From NCBI GenBank assembly GCA_963680875.1, contig OY804575.1:35313103-35377102 (forward strand): a stretch of DNA of 64,000 nt, written 5' to 3'. The notes under the pieces were generated by a model. That model saw nothing but the letters and a program-made list of their open reading frames with translations. It had not been told where the DNA came from and did not search any database. Position numbers and translations under genes: made by a program. This document shows, in pieces, positions 44,069 to 55,471 of the stretch (position 1 is its first letter; each line of letters starts with the position of its first letter). The stretch comes from Bathymodiolus brooksi. Lineage: Eukaryota; Mollusca; Bivalvia; Mytilida; Modiolidae.

Positions 44069-45708
44069 TGTCAGGAGTGTGATTAACTTTAAATTGCCTT
44101 AACTTACCTTGATGATAAAAAAAAATAAAATAAAAAATATATTAAAGAAAGATGGTATTCTATAATTTCGTACCATTTTACTTCAAATATCTAGATGTTT
44201 TGTGACCCTATGATTTTGCAACAAAAAATTATTCTATTTTTTAAATTAGTGTACGTGAATAAATTTAACTTGGAAAATTGTACAAATGTCAAATTAAACC
44301 TCAATAGTTTTTCATTGTTGAGACTAATTAGTTCAGAAAAGTCAAAATATGTTGTTAAAAAACATTAGTTATAATAATTTAATAGTATTAGACTGGATGA
44401 ATATGATAGTTGTAAAATTGGGCTTGCATAAGGAGAGACACATAAAATGTCAGGAGTGTGACATTTTATCTTAGTTGTATAGTACTATGTTGTATGCTTT
44501 AATAGTTCACAATTTTCTTTATTTTCCAAAAGCTCCAGACCCAATCAAAGAAAAAAGTTGGAAATAGCTCTGATATATGACATATCATACCTAGGAAATC
44601 AAAATAATTAATGTCAGGAGTGTGACACTTTTAATAGGCATATCTTTTAAATAAAAAAAAAATAAACCATGCTTCTACAAACTTCCACAATGTTTTCAAT
44701 TTAATTACATATAAACAATAAGTAATAATTATAGTATTTTTGTATATTGCATGACACCTTTCTCATAATAAGTGATGATAAAAGGTTATATTTTCTTAAA
44801 ACATGTCAAAATATGGATTTTTTTCTAAATGAAAAATTGATGCATGTTGCTTTAGATAAACAGAATACTTACTTTAATATATATCTTGCCTTTCATAAAA
44901 CATTTTCATTCTTTTGATATAGAATTTTTGAAAATTTATCAATAATTTTTCATTCAACAGTAATATGTCACACTCCTGACATAAAAACATTAAATGTCGA
45001 TTGCAATTGCAGTAGGAAGTTTTTTTGCAGAGTAAATTATTGAGAAACATGGGGAAATTAATTTGAAAACCACTAAAAAGTAATTTTATACTAAGAAAAG
45101 ATGATCTATTACTAGTTTTAATAAATTTCAAATCCATTTTAACCATTTTTGATGAGATAAATTCCTAAAGGGCACACTAATCATTAGAAAAAGCAAAAAC
45201 ATAATTTTGAATCTTCTTTTAATATTTACTGTTAACTGTAAGAAATATAAGCTTTTGAAGAAATAAAACTTTTAGTTTGGAAAGAATAAGTTGGTTATAT
45301 TATTTTCATCTCGACAGGTTTATTTTCGAGAGGGAGTCAGAAGTGTGACAATTTTATTTAAGAAATAGATTATTTTGTAAGCATATAGCCTCCATAAAAC
45401 TGCTTGTAATTGTCTCGGGGAATTATTTAATTCTCAATAAGCACTATACTCTTGAAAAGATGTATAAATGGTTGAAAATTGAGTTGTCATTTTTTTATAA
45501 TTATGATAGTATTACTTAGAATATGATAAAATATGATTGAAATAACATCATAGCAATGCAAAAGTGAAATATATTGAAGGGAAACCTTTTTTCGTTCAAA
45601 ATAGATTACGTACTACTACTTAAAAAAGTTATTGTGACCAACAATGATTGCATTTAGCTTGACATTTGGTGTATTTATCTTTTAGAAAAATGTGTCAGGA
45701 GTGTGACA
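44069..45708. repeat. Motif cluster 1: TGTCAGGAGTGTGACA at ~180/360-bp spacing
   Basis: The 16-17 bp motif occurs at 44069 (plus, partial), 44447 (plus), 44611 (plus), 44966 (minus), 45334 (plus, variant GAGTCAGAAGTGTGACA) and 45692 (plus). The sequence between copies is AT-rich and shows no obvious similarity from one interval to the next. The motif is a near-palindrome (TGTCA...TGACA). Confidence 0.75.
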
Positions 45709-46242
45709 AAACATAAAAAAATGGACAGTATTTTCATTTGGTTACCTCTAGTTTATACCACCAATGATCAAATTAAATTAACTTTTGTTATATTTATTAG
45801 GCATATATAAATAATTGATTTACAACTATTAAGCCTCATTAGATCATATTTTTTATGCTTGTATGAAAACTTTAATTACCAGATTTTTTTAAATATACAG
45901 TAAAAATAGTGTTTCTTTGATATACTGAAACTGTTTTCTCATGATATATACAAAGTTTGGTACCAAAATGTGCCTATTTCATATCATTATCAAATGGAAA
46001 TACATTTAGGTCTTTTACCATACCCAAAAGAAAATGATACCTCTGAGGCAGTAAGTCTGTATTTGTTATCATTTTAACACTTTGTTGCTAATAAAAGTTG
46101 GAAAAAAAAATGTTGTCTTCATATATTGCACTGAGCAACTGAATCTGAAAAATATATCATATTGACATTATTTTACGACCAAAATTATGTCAATTTGTCC
46201 AATTTGAAATTTCCCCCTCTATGTCACACAAAGTCTTCATTT
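45709..46242. other. AT-rich spacer, nothing recognised
   Basis: No gene. A partial motif-like ATGTCACAC occurs near 46221, just before the pearl-like element. Confidence 0.35.
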
Positions 46243-48440
46243 TTAGCTCACCTGGCCTTTAGGCCATGTGAGCTATTGTCATCACTTTTTGTCCGTCATC
46301 TGTCGTCCGTCCGTCAACATTTCACATTTTAATCTTCTCCTCAGAAACCACTGGGCCAATTGCAACCAAACTTTGGTGGAATGGTCTTTGGATGGCCCCC
46401 TTCCAAAATTGTGTCCGATGATCCCGACTTCCAACCAAGATGGCTGCCAAGCTAAAAATAGAAAAAAAGGGGGGGGTGAAATTTTAATTGTCCATTGCTG
46501 CTTTAGTGTAAGTCAAAATGAGCTCAAATTTTAACTGCAGCTACATGGCAAGGAGTAGTTTAACATATATTCTGGGTTTTTCTGTGAAATTTTTCTTTCA
46601 GCCGATATATACTGATTATGCAAATTAGGCATATTTTGATAAAAGATCACATTTAAATCTTCTCCTCTGAAACCGCTGAACCAAATTAAACCAAACTTGG
46701 CAGGGATGGTCCCTGGGTGGGTCCCTTTCAAAATTGTGTCCGACAGCCCTGCCCTCCATTCAAGATGGCTGCTGTTACTAAAAATAGAAATTTCTTCAAT
46801 TGTCCATTGCTGCTTTAGTATAAGTCAAAATGAGCTCAAATTTTAGCTGCAGCTACATGGCAAGGAGAAGTTTAACATATATTCCGGGTTTTTCTGTGAA
46901 ATTTTTCTTTCAGCCGATATATACCGATTATGCAAATTAGGCATATTTTGATAAAAGATCACATTTAAATCTTCTCCTCTGAAACCGCTGAACCAAATTA
47001 AACCAAGCCTGGCAGGGATGGTCCCTGGGTGGGTCCCTTTCAAAATTATGTCCGTCAGTGCCGTCCTGTATCCAAGATGGCCACCATTACTAAAAATAGA
47101 AATTTCTTCAAATGGCCAAAATTGCTCTATTTTAAGCCAGAATGTGCCCAAATTTGAACTGTATAAGCATAATGATGAGCTTTTTAACATATATTACAGG
47201 ATTTTTTATGAACTTTGAACTTTTGCCGATTATGCAAATTAGAAAAAAGGGGGGATGAAATTAAAAAAAAATCTTCTCCTGTGAAACTACTGTGCCAATC
47301 TCAACCAAACTTTGCTGAAATGATTCTTGGGTGGTCCTCTTCCAAAATTGTGTCCGACATTTCAGAACTCCGACCAAGATGGCCACCACAGCCGAGCTTA
47401 ATTTAACATAGGACCCTATGGGAAATTCCCATAAAAATCTTCTTGTCTGAAACCATTTGCTCAATAAGAACAAAATTTTGATTAAATAGTCATTGGATGG
47501 TTCTCTTCCAAAAATATGTCCGGCGGTTCGGCCCTTCGACCAAGATGGCCCCCACAGCCGAACTTAGCTTAACATAGGACCCTATGGGAAATTCACATAA
47601 AAATCTTCTCCTCAGAAACCACTGGGCCAATTGCAACAAAACTTTGGTGGAATGATCCTTGGATGGCCCCCTTCCAAAAGTGTGTCCGGTGATCCCGACT
47701 TCCAACCAAGATGGCCACCAAGCTAAAAATAGAAAAAAGGGGGGTTGAAATTTTGAAAGAATCTTCTCCTCTGAAACTACTGAGCCAATCTCAACCAAAC
47801 TTTGTGAAATGATCCTTGGGTGGTCCCCTTCCAAAATTGTGTCCTGCATTTCATACCTCCGACCAAGATGGCTGCCACAGCCGAACTTAATTTAACATAG
47901 AACCCTATGGGAAATTCCCATAAAAATCTTCTTGTCTGAAACCATTTGCTCAATAAGAACTAAATGTTGATGAAATAGTCATTGGATGGTTCTCTTCCAA
48001 AAAAATGTCAGGCGGTTCGGCCCTTCGACCAAGATGGCCCCCACAACCGAACTTAGCTTAACATAGGACCCTATGGGAAATTCACATAAAAATCTGGAAC
48101 CAGTTGCTCAATTGGAACCAAACTTTGACAAAATAGTCATTGAATGGTCCTTTTCCAAAATTTGCGTCTGGTGGTCCCGCCCTCTGACCAAGATGGCTGC
48201 ACAGCTGTACTTAGTTTAACATAGGACCCTATGGGAAATTCACATAAAAACCATCTTGTCTAGAACCAGTAGCTCAATTAGAACCAAACTTTGATGGAAT
48301 AGGCATTGGATGGTCCTCTTCCAAAATTGTGTCCGGCAGTCGCGCTCTCCCACCAAGATGGCCACCACAGTGCAGTTGCGTTGTTATTGAAAGCAGCTTT
48401 GATCCAGGTGAACGATAACAGGCTCCTGGGAGCCTCTGGT
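46243..48440 (-). mobile_element. GGCCATCTTGG-family element, inverted copy
   Basis: On the minus strand it begins near AGAGGCTCCCAGGAGCCTGT (48440) and ends GACGGACGGACGACAGATGA then AGCTCACATGGCCTAAAGGC and CAGGTGAGCT (46243). About ten modules carry CCAAGATGG on the plus strand (46433, 46760, 47073, 47383, 47540, 47708, 47863, 48031, 48190, 48353). This is the same family as 15196-21145. Confidence 0.75.
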
Positions 48441-48781
48441 TTTGAAAATCACCCAAATGTGAAATCCTACATGTATATTTACAACAATACAGAAAAATAA
48501 TTAAAAAGCTTACCTTGAAAACTTATTTTAGTTAAATTGTATCAAACTTGAAGCATACACAAAGCCATATAATGTCTAATCTTTACGTTTCAAACTGGAA
48601 GTCTTCATATGACGTCAATGACGTCATGTTGGTTATTTTCCAAAGTCGTCAATACCATTTTGCGGATTTTTTTCAGTTTACAATCGTATGTGTATTGTAT
48701 GTCCATTGTTTGAGGCTCTCCTTGGGTATTTCTTTAATAGTGTTTAGCATCGAAAACAAACACGATGTCCAAGAATAAGAA

Positions 48782-48914
48782 TTATAAGGATTAAACACTG
48801 TGTTTTTAGGAAATTATGTATGTATAAACTCCGGCAGCTCACTCACAAACTAGAGTGAGCTGCCAGAGTTTATACATAGATAATTTCCTAAAAAACAGTG
48901 TTTAATCCTATAAT
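48782..48914. repeat. ~62-bp-arm palindrome
   Basis: The left arm (AGGATTAAACACTGTGTTTT...GGCAGCTCACTC) and right arm (GAGTGAGCTGCCAGAGTTTA...) are near-perfect complements with an 8-bp loop. It abuts the SINE tail at 48915. Confidence 0.88.
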
Positions 48915-49035
48915 AAAGTTTGTCAGTGACTTGCGACAGGTAGGTGGTTTTCTCGTGTACTCCACCAATAAAAACTGACCGCCACGATATAACTGAAATA
49001 TTGTTGAAAGTGGCATTAAGCACCATAAACCAAAC
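48915..49035 (+). mobile_element. SINE central domain and tail
   Basis: AAGTTTGTCAGTGACTTGCG, CCACCAATAAAAACTGACCG and ATATTGTTGAAAGTGGCATT then AAGCACC. The head is absent because the palindrome lies at the junction. Confidence 0.7.
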
Positions 49036-49328
49036 CTAAACCAATATCTCAAGTGATAATTAGTCTTTGATTGGATAATATTTTATTTGAATTTTAAATG
49101 CAAAAAAAGACAACAATTATTTTTATTAAGCACTCGAAATGTTACAAATGAACCGATATAATCTGTAGCAAAATCGTTACCCATAAAAATAATACTATGA
49201 ACAAAAACATGGAATTCCACAAAATGATCATATGCCATGTATACATCGTAATATTGATTACAGGTAATCTGAAAACATGGCTTTTTTGTTGTTGTTTAGT
49301 TGGGTACCCCAGAGTGTACAGAAACTGA

Positions 49329-49590
49329 GGGCTCGGGTGGCTCAGTGAGTTAGGTAGTTGGATTACCTAGCAACTCATACAAGCCTATCACCAATATGGC
49401 GTGGGTTTGTGCCCAGCTTTGTAAATTACAAAAAAGGGTGCACTCGACTCGCAGCCGCAAGTTGCTTGCCCATGGTCGGTGGTTCTCTCCGGGTACTCGG
49501 GTTTCTTCCACCACTAAAACTGGTTGCCATGAAATATTGCTGAAAGTTGCGTTAAACACCAAAATCAAATCAAATCAAATCAGAAACTGT
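49329..49590 (+). mobile_element. Full SINE with (AATC/AAATC)n tail
   Basis: The head is GGCTCGGGTGGCTCAGTGAG, the middle GGTGCACTCGACTCGCAGCC and CATGGTCGGTGGTTCTCTCC, and the tail TATTGCTGAAAGTTGCGTTA followed by AACACC and (AAATC)n at about 49561-49583. It is the best reference copy for the split SINE at 6214/7198. Confidence 0.75.
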
Positions 49591-49734
49591 GATTTGAAAA
49601 ACACAATACCATTCATATATTCACTCTGCATGAAACCCTACCGATTCATATATTCACTCATGAAACCCTAACCATTGATATTCACTCAGCATGAAACCCT
49701 ACCCATTCGTATATTTGCAGAACAATTTAGCATT

Positions 49735-50822
49735 TTTAGCTCACCTTGCCAAAGGCAATGTGAACTTTTGCCATCACTTAGCATCCGTTGTCCGTTAACT
49801 TATCGCATTTTAATCTTCTCCTCTGAAACCTCTCAGCCAAATGAACTGAAACTTGGTAGGAAGCATCTATGGAAGGTCCTCTCTAAAGATTGCTCATTTT
49901 GTCCCGATCTATTAACAAACATGGCTGCCACAGGAAATTCTTGTTTCTGATTGGCAGATTTTAAAAAATCTTCTCCGAAACCGCTTGGTCAAATGAACCG
50001 AAACTTGGTAGGAAGCATCTATGGAAGGTCCTCTATAAAGATTGATCATTTCATCCCGATCCGTTAACAAATATGGCCACCACAGACAATTATTGTTTCT
50101 GATTGGCCGATTTTTAAAAATCTTCTTCTCTGAAACCGCTTGGCTAAATGAAGCGAAACTTAGTAGGAAGCATCTATGGAAGATCCTCTATAAAATTTGC
50201 TCATTTCATCCCGATCCGTTAATAAACATGGCCACCACAGGCAATTCTGGTTTCTGATTGGTTCATTCCTAAAAATCTTCTCCATTGTAATAAACTGTTA
50301 AAAGGGAGATAACTCTTGCATTAAACTGTTAAAAGAAAGATAACTTGCCATTATCTCCCTTAGAAATTAACTAATGCTGATATAGTGTAACATGTTTATA
50401 CTATACATTACATGTAGGTATTCACATTTTAATATTCTTTTTAGCTCACCGTGCCAAAGGCAATGTGGGCTTTTGGCATCACTTGGCATCCGTCGTTTGT
50501 TGTCTGTCATCTGTTAACTTTTCAAATTTGAATCTTCTCCTCTGAAACCGCTTGGCCAAATTAAACGAAACATGGCAGGAAGCATCTATGGAAGGTCCTC
50601 TATGAAGATTGCTCATTTCGTCTCGATCGGTTAACAAACATGGCCACCACAGGCAATTCTTGTTTCTGGTCGATATCTAAACAATCTTCTCCTTTGAAAC
50701 TGCCTAGCCAAATGAACCGAAACTTGGTAGGAAGCATCTACATGTATGGTAGGTTGTGTATTATGTTTCCTCAAAGCAGAATCAAAGGTGAGCGACACCA
50801 GGCTCAGCCCACTGAGCCTCTA
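49735..50822 (-). mobile_element. Composite AGAGGCTC-family element, inverted copy
   Basis: Plus-strand left end TTAGCTCACCTTGCCAAAGG and right end GGCTCAGCCCACTGAGCCTC then TAGTT. An internal AT-rich joint (AGGGAGATAACTCTTGCATT; TTTTTAGCTCACCGTGCC at 50440) matches the two copies in the receptor introns. ~145-bp modules lie on both sides. Confidence 0.75.
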
Positions 50823-53800
50823 GTTCTTGTATTATATTAGAACAGACTTTCCCTAGCTATTATAGAAGAGATTGTTTTAGCGTTGAAGAAGCTTGAGGGT
50901 TGTAGATATATTTGAACAATTGATATATCATAGCTTAAAAATTGATACATTAGAGTGAAAAATGTACGACCTAAACATACAATATATATTTGAAAGGTTA
51001 AAAAGTTGACCCATCCCAGCAGCAAGTGTGTACATCATACATCGGTATATAGGATTGTCACTGCTTTAGATATTTTGTCAACAATATCAGATCTTTAGCT
51101 ATAGATAATATTTATTAAACGGTTTTCGGAGTTAAATAGTGTTTCAATCGAACGTGTTGTATAAATGATTTGTAACATGAAGCCTTGCATTTAATATCAC
51201 ATCTAGGTCGTTGATTATTGCATGGCTCTCTGAGATTAATATAACTACCGGTACAGCCCAGATCTAAAGTGTGCAATATCTCATATCTACTTGTATTATT
51301 TCATAGTTCTTAGCTGTTGCTTACATTCTGGTATATAAACCATAAAAAGATCAAAGGAAAAGAATGCATTCCTGTTAAAAAAAAATTTTAATTGATTGTT
51401 GTGAAATCAAAGACAATATTGTCTATAGATCTATGTCTTTCACTGGATGACTTTCACTGACTTTCCTGTAAATTATTAATGGTGTGAACCTTCTTTCCCT
51501 TTTGGGTAACTGTTACAGGTATTATTGCTATAAAAGCTAGAATTGATGCACATTCTAGACAAATATCTCTGAAATAGCAGGAAACTACCATTACAGTAAC
51601 CGGAAACTCCAGACTCCATTAGTATTCATTACACAAGGATGAAGAAAATGGTCTTGATTGATGATCCTGAATCATTTGAAGGGCTTCTATTTAAGCTTTT
51701 AACTTTGTATGACAGATCCTGCAAAAACTTCTTTTCCTTGGGAAATTGATTTTTTGTATAGCAATTAGGTTATAGGGAAGTAAAAAAATTGGAAACTGCA
51801 TTGTTGTGAAATGAATGGTTTAGGTGTAATTGACACTCTTCAATACTTGCCAGTTTTCGTTCTGTGTTCTTATCATAATCCAATTTGACAAAATTTTATT
51901 GCTTTTTAGGTGACTAATTATTATTGACAATTTTGGTTTAAGATAGTTAAAATGCATTACATTCTTGAAATATATTTAATTCCTTGCAAAATGTAAAATT
52001 TAGAAAGCTTTAGTAACCTGAAAAATGACAATCTACTAAGTCCACTATGTTAGACTAAAGATGTAAATTACCTGGTAAATTATACTACAGGAACAGAAGT
52101 TGTATTGTTATGGGAACCTCTAGAGCTACTGTATTTGATGAACTCATGGACAGTAGATTTCTGTACAGTATTTTTGAAATTATGAAGAAAATCATTTTCA
52201 ATATATTTCAAATTTAAATAAGTGTAAAATTAAAATTTACTTTACACTCCTTGATGTCCGTTTATAGCCAGAACATTTAAAAAAGAAAAGAAAAAAAGTG
52301 TTAATGAAATGAGCATAACAGACTGTCCAAAAGTTTGATATTGGAAATTTGGTAAGAACAAGATTTAAAATATGAACTTGTATTTGATATGTCAAGCATC
52401 ATTTTGGTATAGAGATTTCTAGCTAGTAAATATGAGGGCCAAAGAGTCAGTGGCATACAAGCCCTTTAGTTCTAAATTTTAAAATCTTAAGAATCATCTT
52501 GAGAAACAGCAATGGAAATGCAATTGTATTTGACTTGAGGCCTCATTGTGGCATGAAGATTCAAACTTATGCATATTAAAGTCCCATGAAATTCAAAATA
52601 TAAGCTACATTAATCATATGGTAGATTTGACATCAATAACACTGTAGTAAATGATTTTTCTTTTGAATTTTCAGTCTATTTATTTAAGTTTTCAGATCAT
52701 GTGACTTCGATTGTTTCAGTATAAATATTTGTCTAATGCAGACTGTATTTTATATTGTAAATATCCTAAATCATTTGAAATATAATCCTTCTTTTGTTTT
52801 GAAGTATTTTACAGCTGCAAAGTACACAGAGCTAAAATTAGTAAATTGGACATAAAAATAAAATGTAGAATCACCAATAATTGAATTAAAATTCAATGTA
52901 GTTAAAATTACAGGTTTAATTTGTTGTACCTTTTTTTGCCATATGTAACAACATTCATTCCATATGGAGTCATGTCGGTGACCGTCATGTCATGTAAATT
53001 TTCATCCATATTTGACCATCCAATCATATGCAAGACAATTAAATATATTGACCAATGACCAATGTATTTGTTTCTTACAAAATGTAGGTACAGGTATGTA
53101 TAGAAAATGTATTGTAAAGTTAAAAATATATGTAGATCTTTGACACTTATCTGACATCTCCTAAATAAATTGCTTATATAAGAACTGACAAAAATATAGA
53201 AAGGTTAATTATAGATGATAACAATAGAAAATTACTAGCTAGGTCATCATCAATCAGACAGTGTTGATATGTTCAATGGCCGAGAGGTTGTATGGTATAC
53301 AATATACATTGTACATCATTGTTTCCTTCTCTATAGCCTGGGTATTTACATTTTAGGCCTAAATTAAAAAATTGTTTGTTTGCCATTCTCCGACTCAGAT
53401 TTTTTTGTGTGGGTAGGTAGGTAGGTATATTATTTTATTTTTCTGAACCAGACATACATTTTTTGTATGTTTAAAATATTAAGCATACAGTATAAATATA
53501 CATGTACATGTACTGAGCATGCATGAAGCTAAATAGACATTCGTGCATGTTTCTGTTTTAGATTTAGATACATGAACCTTGCACTTCTTAGGCTACATGT
53601 ATATTGCATGTGTTATCGACAACGGAACGGACCGGAACGAAAATTTCGGAAATAAAAAAAAATTATTTTAAAAAGGCAATAAAATCTTTGAGTCGCACAG
53701 ATTTTTTTGGGTTGGTTGGCTGACGGCAAACCATCAATATTTTAATTTAGGCCATAGATTTGAACTAGAATTATTGATCTATGGTTGATCCTTTGAAAAA

Positions 53801-53858
53801 TGTTACAAAATGTTTGCTTGAAGTCATATGCATCCTGTTAAAGTTCTAAATAGTAATA
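50823..53858. other. No gene recognised; holds one copy of a dispersed ~215-bp sequence
   Basis: AT-rich DNA. The stretch 51163-51380 (TGATTTGTAACATGAAGCC ... AAAAGATCAAAGGAAAAGAA) recurs at 57476-57750. A (GTAG)n tract lies near 53407-53427. Confidence 0.5.
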
Positions 53859-55471
53859 CAGTGGAACCTCTGCGAATCGACACCTGAGTTTTCCGACATT
53901 CTGTGACTTCCGACAAGAATTTCAGGTCCCAAAATATTTCTTTAACATTTTTTGTTAAAAAAAACCTTGAGTATTCCGCAACTTGTCACTTCCCACATCC
54001 CACACTGTTTTATGGTCCCAGTGTTATTAATGACACTTAATTATGTCTCCCCTTCGAACGAAGGGAGACATATTGTTTTAGTCTGATTTTTTCTTCCGCT
54101 TCTTCTTCTTCTTCTTCTTCCGCTTCTTCTCAGCGAAGCTTGTCCGGACCATAACTTTTTTGTCTTTCCAGATAGGTCAATTATATTTGGTATGTGGGTA
54201 CATGACCATAAGGTGGTTTGTCACACACCGTAATGACCTTTGTGGGACCTTGACCTTTGACCTCAAGGTCAAATAATTGTTTTTTAAATAGTATTTATTT
54301 GGTATATGGGTGCATGACCATAAGGCGGTGTGTCGCATACCGTAATGACCTTCATGGGACCTTGACCTTTGACCTCAAGGTCAATTAATTATTTTTTAAA
54401 TAGTATTTATTTGATATATGGGTGCATGACCATAAGGCGGTGTGTCGCATACCGTAATGACCTTCGTGGGACCTTGACCTTTGACCTCAATGTCAAATAA
54501 TTGTTTTTTTAAATAGTATTTTCTTGTCTGGGCTATAACATTTTTGTCTTTCGAGATGGTGAATGATATTTAGTATGTGGATGCATGACCATAAGGCGGT
54601 GTGTCGCATACCATAATGACCTTCGTGGGACCTTGACCTTTGACCTCAAGGTCAAATAATTGTTTTTTAAATAGTATTTTCTTGCCCAGGCCATAACATT
54701 TTTGTCTTTCGAGATAGGTTGTTGTACAGATGGCTGCATTAAGGGGAGACATAAGTTTTAGGTATCTAAAACAGTTCTTCCTAGTTAATCCTGTCTTATC
54801 CGACCCTTTGATCTGCTCATTAATAAATTATCATCCTTTCATATCATTAAATATAAACCATTAACAAATTGACAGGCTTAGCTCACAAATAAATTGTGAT
54901 TTTAACTAATTGATTGGCAGGTAATTAGAGGCTCATTAGCAAAGGTTAAAAGTTAGTTTACAAAGAATACATATGTAATGATTAAAATTTTACAGTTAAC
55001 TGTTTTCACTTCTTTGTAAGACATGGCTACAACCATTATCTGATATATTATGAAATTGTTCTATGATTGTGTACACACATAAATTATGTTTGAATTTATT
55101 GATTGGCAGGTGATTAGAGACTCATTGATAAGGATTACCAAGAATAAAAAATTATATTTTACAAATAACTGTTTTCACTTTATTTGTAAAGTACATGGCT
55201 ACATCCAACAATTATCTGATCAGATTATGGAATTGTTCTAAATAAATTAATTGTGTAAAAATTAAATATTAAATGTATTTTCATGTACATTGTATAAAAT
55301 CCCTTTACATTGTAGTTCCAATTATTTAAACCTTCCTACATAATTTCTTCCCCAAGTTGAATTTGTGAAAATTTCTGTTAACCAAAAAGAAAACCTGAGT
55401 TTTCGGACATCCTGTACAATCCGACACATTTCCTTGGTCCCTTGGTGTGTCGGATTAGACAGGTTCCACGG
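53859..55471. mobile_element. Pogo/Tigger-like non-autonomous DNA transposon (TA target)
   Basis: The left end CAGTGGAACCTCTGCGAATC and right end (complement) CCGTGGAACCTGTCTAATCC are flanked by TA on both sides. Subterminal parts also correspond (CCTGAGTTTTCCGACAT on the left, CCTGAGTTTTCGGACAT on the right in direct orientation). CAGTGGAACCTCT with a TA duplication is typical of the pogo/Tigger branch of Tc1/mariner. No transposase frame remains. Confidence 0.72.
54037..54756 (-). mobile_element. Pearl/HINE-like element with ~125-bp cores and GAA tract, nested in the pogo-like element
   Basis: On the minus strand the order is start TTATGTCTCCCC, four ~125-bp core units (AAGGTCAAAGGTCAAGGTCC; TGGTCATGCACCCATATACC), a (GAA)n tract (54104-54125 as TTC) and the end hairpin CCCTTCGTTCGAAGGGGAGA then CATAAT. 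It has the same layout as the other pearl-like families, with a trinucleotide in place of GACG. Confidence 0.7.

Noticed and set aside
44874..45146. 90-codon minus-strand frame with CQECD
   Set aside because: AT-driven composition (Lys/Phe/Leu/Asn). The motif copies elsewhere sit beside stops, so this is not evidence for a coding zinc finger.
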